Source of the DNA: an uncultured Ideonella sp. | GTDB lineage: Bacteria > Pseudomonadota > Gammaproteobacteria > Burkholderiales > Burkholderiaceae | Length of the DNA stretch: 8,570 nt | Direction: 5' to 3' | Assembly: GCA_946479475.1 (NCBI GenBank) | Contig: CAMLGG010000226.1 | Coordinates: 1-8,570, forward strand | Position numbers and translations under genes: made by a program | The notes under the pieces: model-generated | The model's input: the letters and a program-made list of their open reading frames with translations, nothing else | Databases searched by the model: none | Told to the model about the DNA's origin: nothing | Part shown: positions 6,014 to 8,570 of the stretch, piece after piece | Layout of the letters: each line of letters opens with the position of its first letter | Position numbering within the stretch: position 1 is the stretch's first letter

Positions 6014-8299
6014 ATGAGCCACACTGCCCTCGACGACGCTCACGACACGGCCTTCCCGGGTGACAGCGCCTGGCCGAACGCGGATTCGCGCCTGAACGAC
6101 CCCACCGCCTTCGGCTCCGGGGCCGGCACGGTCTCCGGGCCCACGCCACGCATCGGCTGGCGCCGCCAGGCGCTGCTGCTGGCGGCCGTGGTGGCCTGTC
6201 TGACCGTGTTCCTGCTGGCCCGCGTGATGGCCAACAACCCGCATGTCGCGGCCGATTGGCGGGTCACGCCCACGGGCGGGCTGGAGCTGGTCTACACCAA
6301 CGTGCCGGGCCTGAAGGAACAGGTCGGCAAGGAGCTGGTGGGCATAGAGACTGCGCCGGGCGCGGTGCTCGCCTTCGACGCTCTGGCCCTCACCCACTCC
6401 GCCCGCTGGCTTGCCGACGATGGGCAGCGCGATCGCCTGATCGCCAGCCGCCTGGCGGTGGCGCGGGAGGTCGAATCCGGCCATGTGCTGCTCGTGTTCA
6501 ACGACGGCCACCGGATAGACGTCGTCCCTCGCGCGCGGGGCTACGCCGGTCTGGGCGCGATGTTCTGGCTGCTCAGCGCCTTCGCGATGGTGCTGTTCCT
6601 GGTGGGCTGGATAGTGCCGCTCGTGCAGCCCCAGTTGCGGAACCTGCTGTACGCGCTGATGGCGCTGGCCCAGTCCGGCCAGCTGCTGCTGGCGGCCATC
6701 GGCTCGGTGCCAGGCCTCACCTTGCCCAGTGCTCTGGTCATCCGCGAGCACGCGCTGCTGACGCTGCTCGACCTGATCACCGGCGCCGCAGTGCTCCATG
6801 CGACCGCGCTGTTTCCCTACCGTTCGCGCTGGCGAGTCATTCCCGTCCTGCTGAGCTGGGGCGCCACGCTCGCCTTCGCGGCCATCGCGCTGGCCGGCAA
6901 CCAGCCTTATGCATGGTGGGTCTCCCAGTCCGTGCTGCTGGGCGACGGCGTCCTGTGCATCGCCTTCCTGGCCTTCCCGACCGGCCCGCAGCCGCATCCC
7001 TTCGCCCTGGTGATGCGGCGCTTCGCGATCGTGACGGTCGGTGCCCTGCTGCTGCTGACGCTGGCCGTTGCGCTGGTACCCCACATGCCGCCCGACGTCC
7101 AGCCGCTGGCCGCCGTGGGCCCGGTGATCTGGAACGTGTTCTTCGCCTCGGTCATCCTGATGGTGCCCTTCATCTCGCGCTCGCAGAACGTGATGCGCGA
7201 GTTCGCGATGCTGGCCGGCGTCAGCACAGTGGCCACCTCGGTCGACCTGCTCTTCGTCGCGGTCTTCTCGTTCTCGCAGTTCGCCTCGCTGACGCTGTCG
7301 CTGTTCCTCGCGCTCGGCGCCTACGCAGCCGTCCGTCAGTGGGTGGTCAACCAGATGATGGGCGCCCGCACGCTGACGACCGAGCGCATGTTCGAGCACC
7401 TGTACCGGATAGCGCGCGAGGTGGAGGCCAAGCCCGAGAGGGCAGCGGACAGGATGGCCGACCTCCTTCGCCACGTGTTCGAGCCGCTGGAGACTTCACG
7501 CACCGGTGGCTCGGCCCGCCAGAGCCGCGTCGTGGCCAATGGCTCGGTGCTGCTGGTCCCGGTGCCCAACCTGACCCAGGGGCCGATGCTCGATGGCCAG
7601 ATAGCCCTGCGCTTCGCCGAGCGCGGCAAGCGCCTGTTCACGCCCGAGGATGCCCGCCTGGCCGACCGCATCGTCGAGCAGCTGATGCGCGCCCTGGCGC
7701 ATGACCGCGCGGTGGAGCGGGGCCGCAGCGAGGAGCGCCAGCGCATCGCGCAGGACCTGCACGACGACATCGGCGCGCGCCTGCTGACGCTCATGTACAA
7801 GGCCCCGAGCAAGGAGATGGAGGACTACGTCCGCCACACCTTGCAGGACCTGAAGACCTTGACGCGCGGCCTCGCCGCGTCAACCCACTCGCTCGCCTTG
7901 GCTGCGGCCGAGTGGAAGACGGACATCACGCAGCGCCTGGAGGCCGCCCGCTGCGAGCTGGAGTGGAGCGCCAGCTTCGACGAGGACCTGACCTTGACGA
8001 TGGTCCAGTGGTCCTCGCTCACCCGCATCCTGCGCGAACTGGTGAGCAACGCGATCGCGCACTCCAAGGCCAGCAAGATCCTGATCGAGATCCGTCTTCA
8101 CGAAGGGCTCTTCACGATCACGATGAGCGACGACGGCCAGGGCCGCGAGCCGGCCAAGTGGTCTCACGGCCTGGGCCTGGGCGGCATCCGCAAGCGCGTC
8201 AAGCTGATGGGCGGCACGGTCACCTGGCGCGAGCGCGAGCCCAAGGGCATCGTCTGCCTGGTCAGCGTGCCCAGCCTCGGCGGCGCAACCACGGGCTGA
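6014..8299 (+). CDS. Membrane sensor histidine kinase, ComP-like architecture
   Basis: This 761-residue inner-membrane histidine kinase is the likely partner of the upstream regulator. The cytoplasmic N-terminus (1-50) is followed by TM1 (about 52-73). A roughly 105-residue extracytoplasmic domain (about 75-180) has PDZ-like features: GLELVYTNVPG, GKELVGIETAPG and GHVLLVFNDGHRIDVV. About nine more hydrophobic segments span 182-441, for ten in total, which returns the catalytic part to the cytoplasm. A GAF-like region (about 455-560, with SVLLVPVPNL and QIALRFAERGKRLFTPEDA) precedes the HisKA_3 domain, where RQRIAQDLHDDIGARL (575-590) carries phosphoacceptor H583. The HATPase domain has its N box at ELVSNAIAHSK (675-685, N679), its G1 box at SDDGQG (705-710) and a glycine loop at HGLGLGGIRKRV (718-729). 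All catalytic motifs look intact. The layout resembles Bacillus ComP, but the sensed signal is unknown. The start has only a weak Shine-Dalgarno, and the 3' end overlaps the convergent dehydrogenase gene by 38 bases. Confidence 0.9.
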   Translation: MSHTALDDAHDTAFPGDSAWPNADSRLNDPTAFGSGAGTVSGPTPRIGWRRQALLLAAVVACLTVFLLARVMANNPHVAADWRVTPTGGLELVYTNVPGLKEQVGKELVGIETAPGAVLAFDALALTHSARWLADDGQRDRLIASRLAVAREVESGHVLLVFNDGHRIDVVPRARGYAGLGAMFWLLSAFAMVLFLVGWIVPLVQPQLRNLLYALMALAQSGQLLLAAIGSVPGLTLPSALVIREHALLTLLDLITGAAVLHATALFPYRSRWRVIPVLLSWGATLAFAAIALAGNQPYAWWVSQSVLLGDGVLCIAFLAFPTGPQPHPFALVMRRFAIVTVGALLLLTLAVALVPHMPPDVQPLAAVGPVIWNVFFASVILMVPFISRSQNVMREFAMLAGVSTVATSVDLLFVAVFSFSQFASLTLSLFLALGAYAAVRQWVVNQMMGARTLTTERMFEHLYRIAREVEAKPERAADRMADLLRHVFEPLETSRTGGSARQSRVVANGSVLLVPVPNLTQGPMLDGQIALRFAERGKRLFTPEDARLADRIVEQLMRALAHDRAVERGRSEERQRIAQDLHDDIGARLLTLMYKAPSKEMEDYVRHTLQDLKTLTRGLAASTHSLALAAAEWKTDITQRLEAARCELEWSASFDEDLTLTMVQWSSLTRILRELVSNAIAHSKASKILIEIRLHEGLFTITMSDDGQGREPAKWSHGLGLGGIRKRVKLMGGTVTWREREPKGIVCLVSVPSLGGATTG

Positions 8300-8570
8300 C
8301 GCGGTAGCGCTCGCCGCGGTAGTGGGCGTCGAGGCGGTCGATCAAGGCGACCACCGACGAAAGCTCCCACCGCGAAAGCCATTCGAAGGGCCCGGCGGGG
8401 TAGTTCACGCCCAGCTTCATCGCCAGGTCCGCCCCCTCGGCATTGCACACGCCCTGCTGCACGGCATCGGCGGCTTCGTTGACCAGCATCGCGATCGTCC
8501 GCGCGACCACCAGGCCCGGCGTGTCGTCCACCTGCTGGGGCTGCACTCCTGCGGCAGCGAGGAGCGCCGC
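8262..8570 (-). CDS. 3-hydroxyacyl-CoA dehydrogenase, C-terminal part (runs off right edge)
   Basis: The visible 102 codons, which are open to the window edge, encode the end of an NAD-dependent 3-hydroxyacyl-CoA dehydrogenase, an enzyme of beta-oxidation-like pathways that oxidises 3-hydroxyacyl-CoA to 3-oxoacyl-CoA. The segment has the hallmarks of the 3HCDH C-terminal domain: VDDTPGLVVARTIAMLVNEA, DAVQQGVCNAEGADLAMKLG and VNYPAGPFEWL, ending YRGERYRVSPWLRRR. This ending resembles PaaH/PaaC-type enzymes of phenylacetate degradation, but the rest of the gene is needed to assign that. A GTG at 8546 lies inside the domain and is not the true start. The stop codon lies within the 3' end of the convergent histidine kinase gene, giving a 38-base tail-to-tail overlap. 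Confidence 0.85.
   Translation of the reverse strand, partial: AALLAAAGVQPQQVDDTPGLVVARTIAMLVNEAADAVQQGVCNAEGADLAMKLGVNYPAGPFEWLSRWELSSVVALIDRLDAHYRGERYRVSPWLRRRGWAR

Noticed and set aside
5903..7474. A 523-codon minus-strand open frame
   Set aside because: It is a shadow of the regulator/kinase genes: composition is skewed to Arg, Gln, His and Gly with no domain, while the plus strand has membrane segments and motifs in the right order.

Overview
The window is GC-rich, almost fully coding chromosomal DNA. It most resembles a Burkholderiales betaproteobacterium of the Rubrivivax/Leptothrix/Ideonella type; this rests on gene content, gene order and protein similarity from memory, not on a search. 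I see no mobile element, tRNA, rRNA or CRISPR array.

Left block (53-3965, all on the minus strand, read right to left): surE (nucleotidase), pcm (protein-L-isoaspartate methyltransferase), nlpD (LysM/degenerate-LytM lipoprotein) and rlmD (23S rRNA m5U1939 methyltransferase). surE-pcm-nlpD is a classic stress-survival and cell-envelope cluster. rpoS, which normally follows nlpD, is absent, and rlmD comes next. surE, pcm and nlpD are nearly contiguous (1 and 18 bases apart). A terminator-like GC hairpin with a short T tract separates nlpD from rlmD and sits directly against the rlmD start codon. surE has a TACAAT box six bases before its ATG and no Shine-Dalgarno, so its mRNA may be leaderless.

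The 156-base gap at 3966-4121 separates surE from a divergent plus-strand gene. It holds a 14-bp tandem repeat of 2.4 copies.

Middle (4122-5096, plus): a zinc-free NADPH:quinone oxidoreductase-type member of the medium-chain dehydrogenase/reductase superfamily. A 135-base spacer follows, carrying several symmetric sequence elements.

Right block (5232-8299, plus): a two-component pair with the NarL/LuxR-type response regulator first and then a large membrane histidine kinase. The kinase has about ten predicted membrane segments, a PDZ-like extracytoplasmic domain, a GAF-like region and HisKA_3/HATPase catalytic domains. This layout recalls Bacillus ComP, and the pair is the least characterised and most interesting part of the window. 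The kinase stop lies inside the 3' end of a convergent gene, the C-terminal part of a 3-hydroxyacyl-CoA dehydrogenase that runs off the right edge.

Most of the window is ordinary housekeeping. The points worth a second look are the ComP-like kinase, the symmetric elements before its regulator, the leaderless layout of surE, the missing rpoS and the hairpin at the rlmD start.
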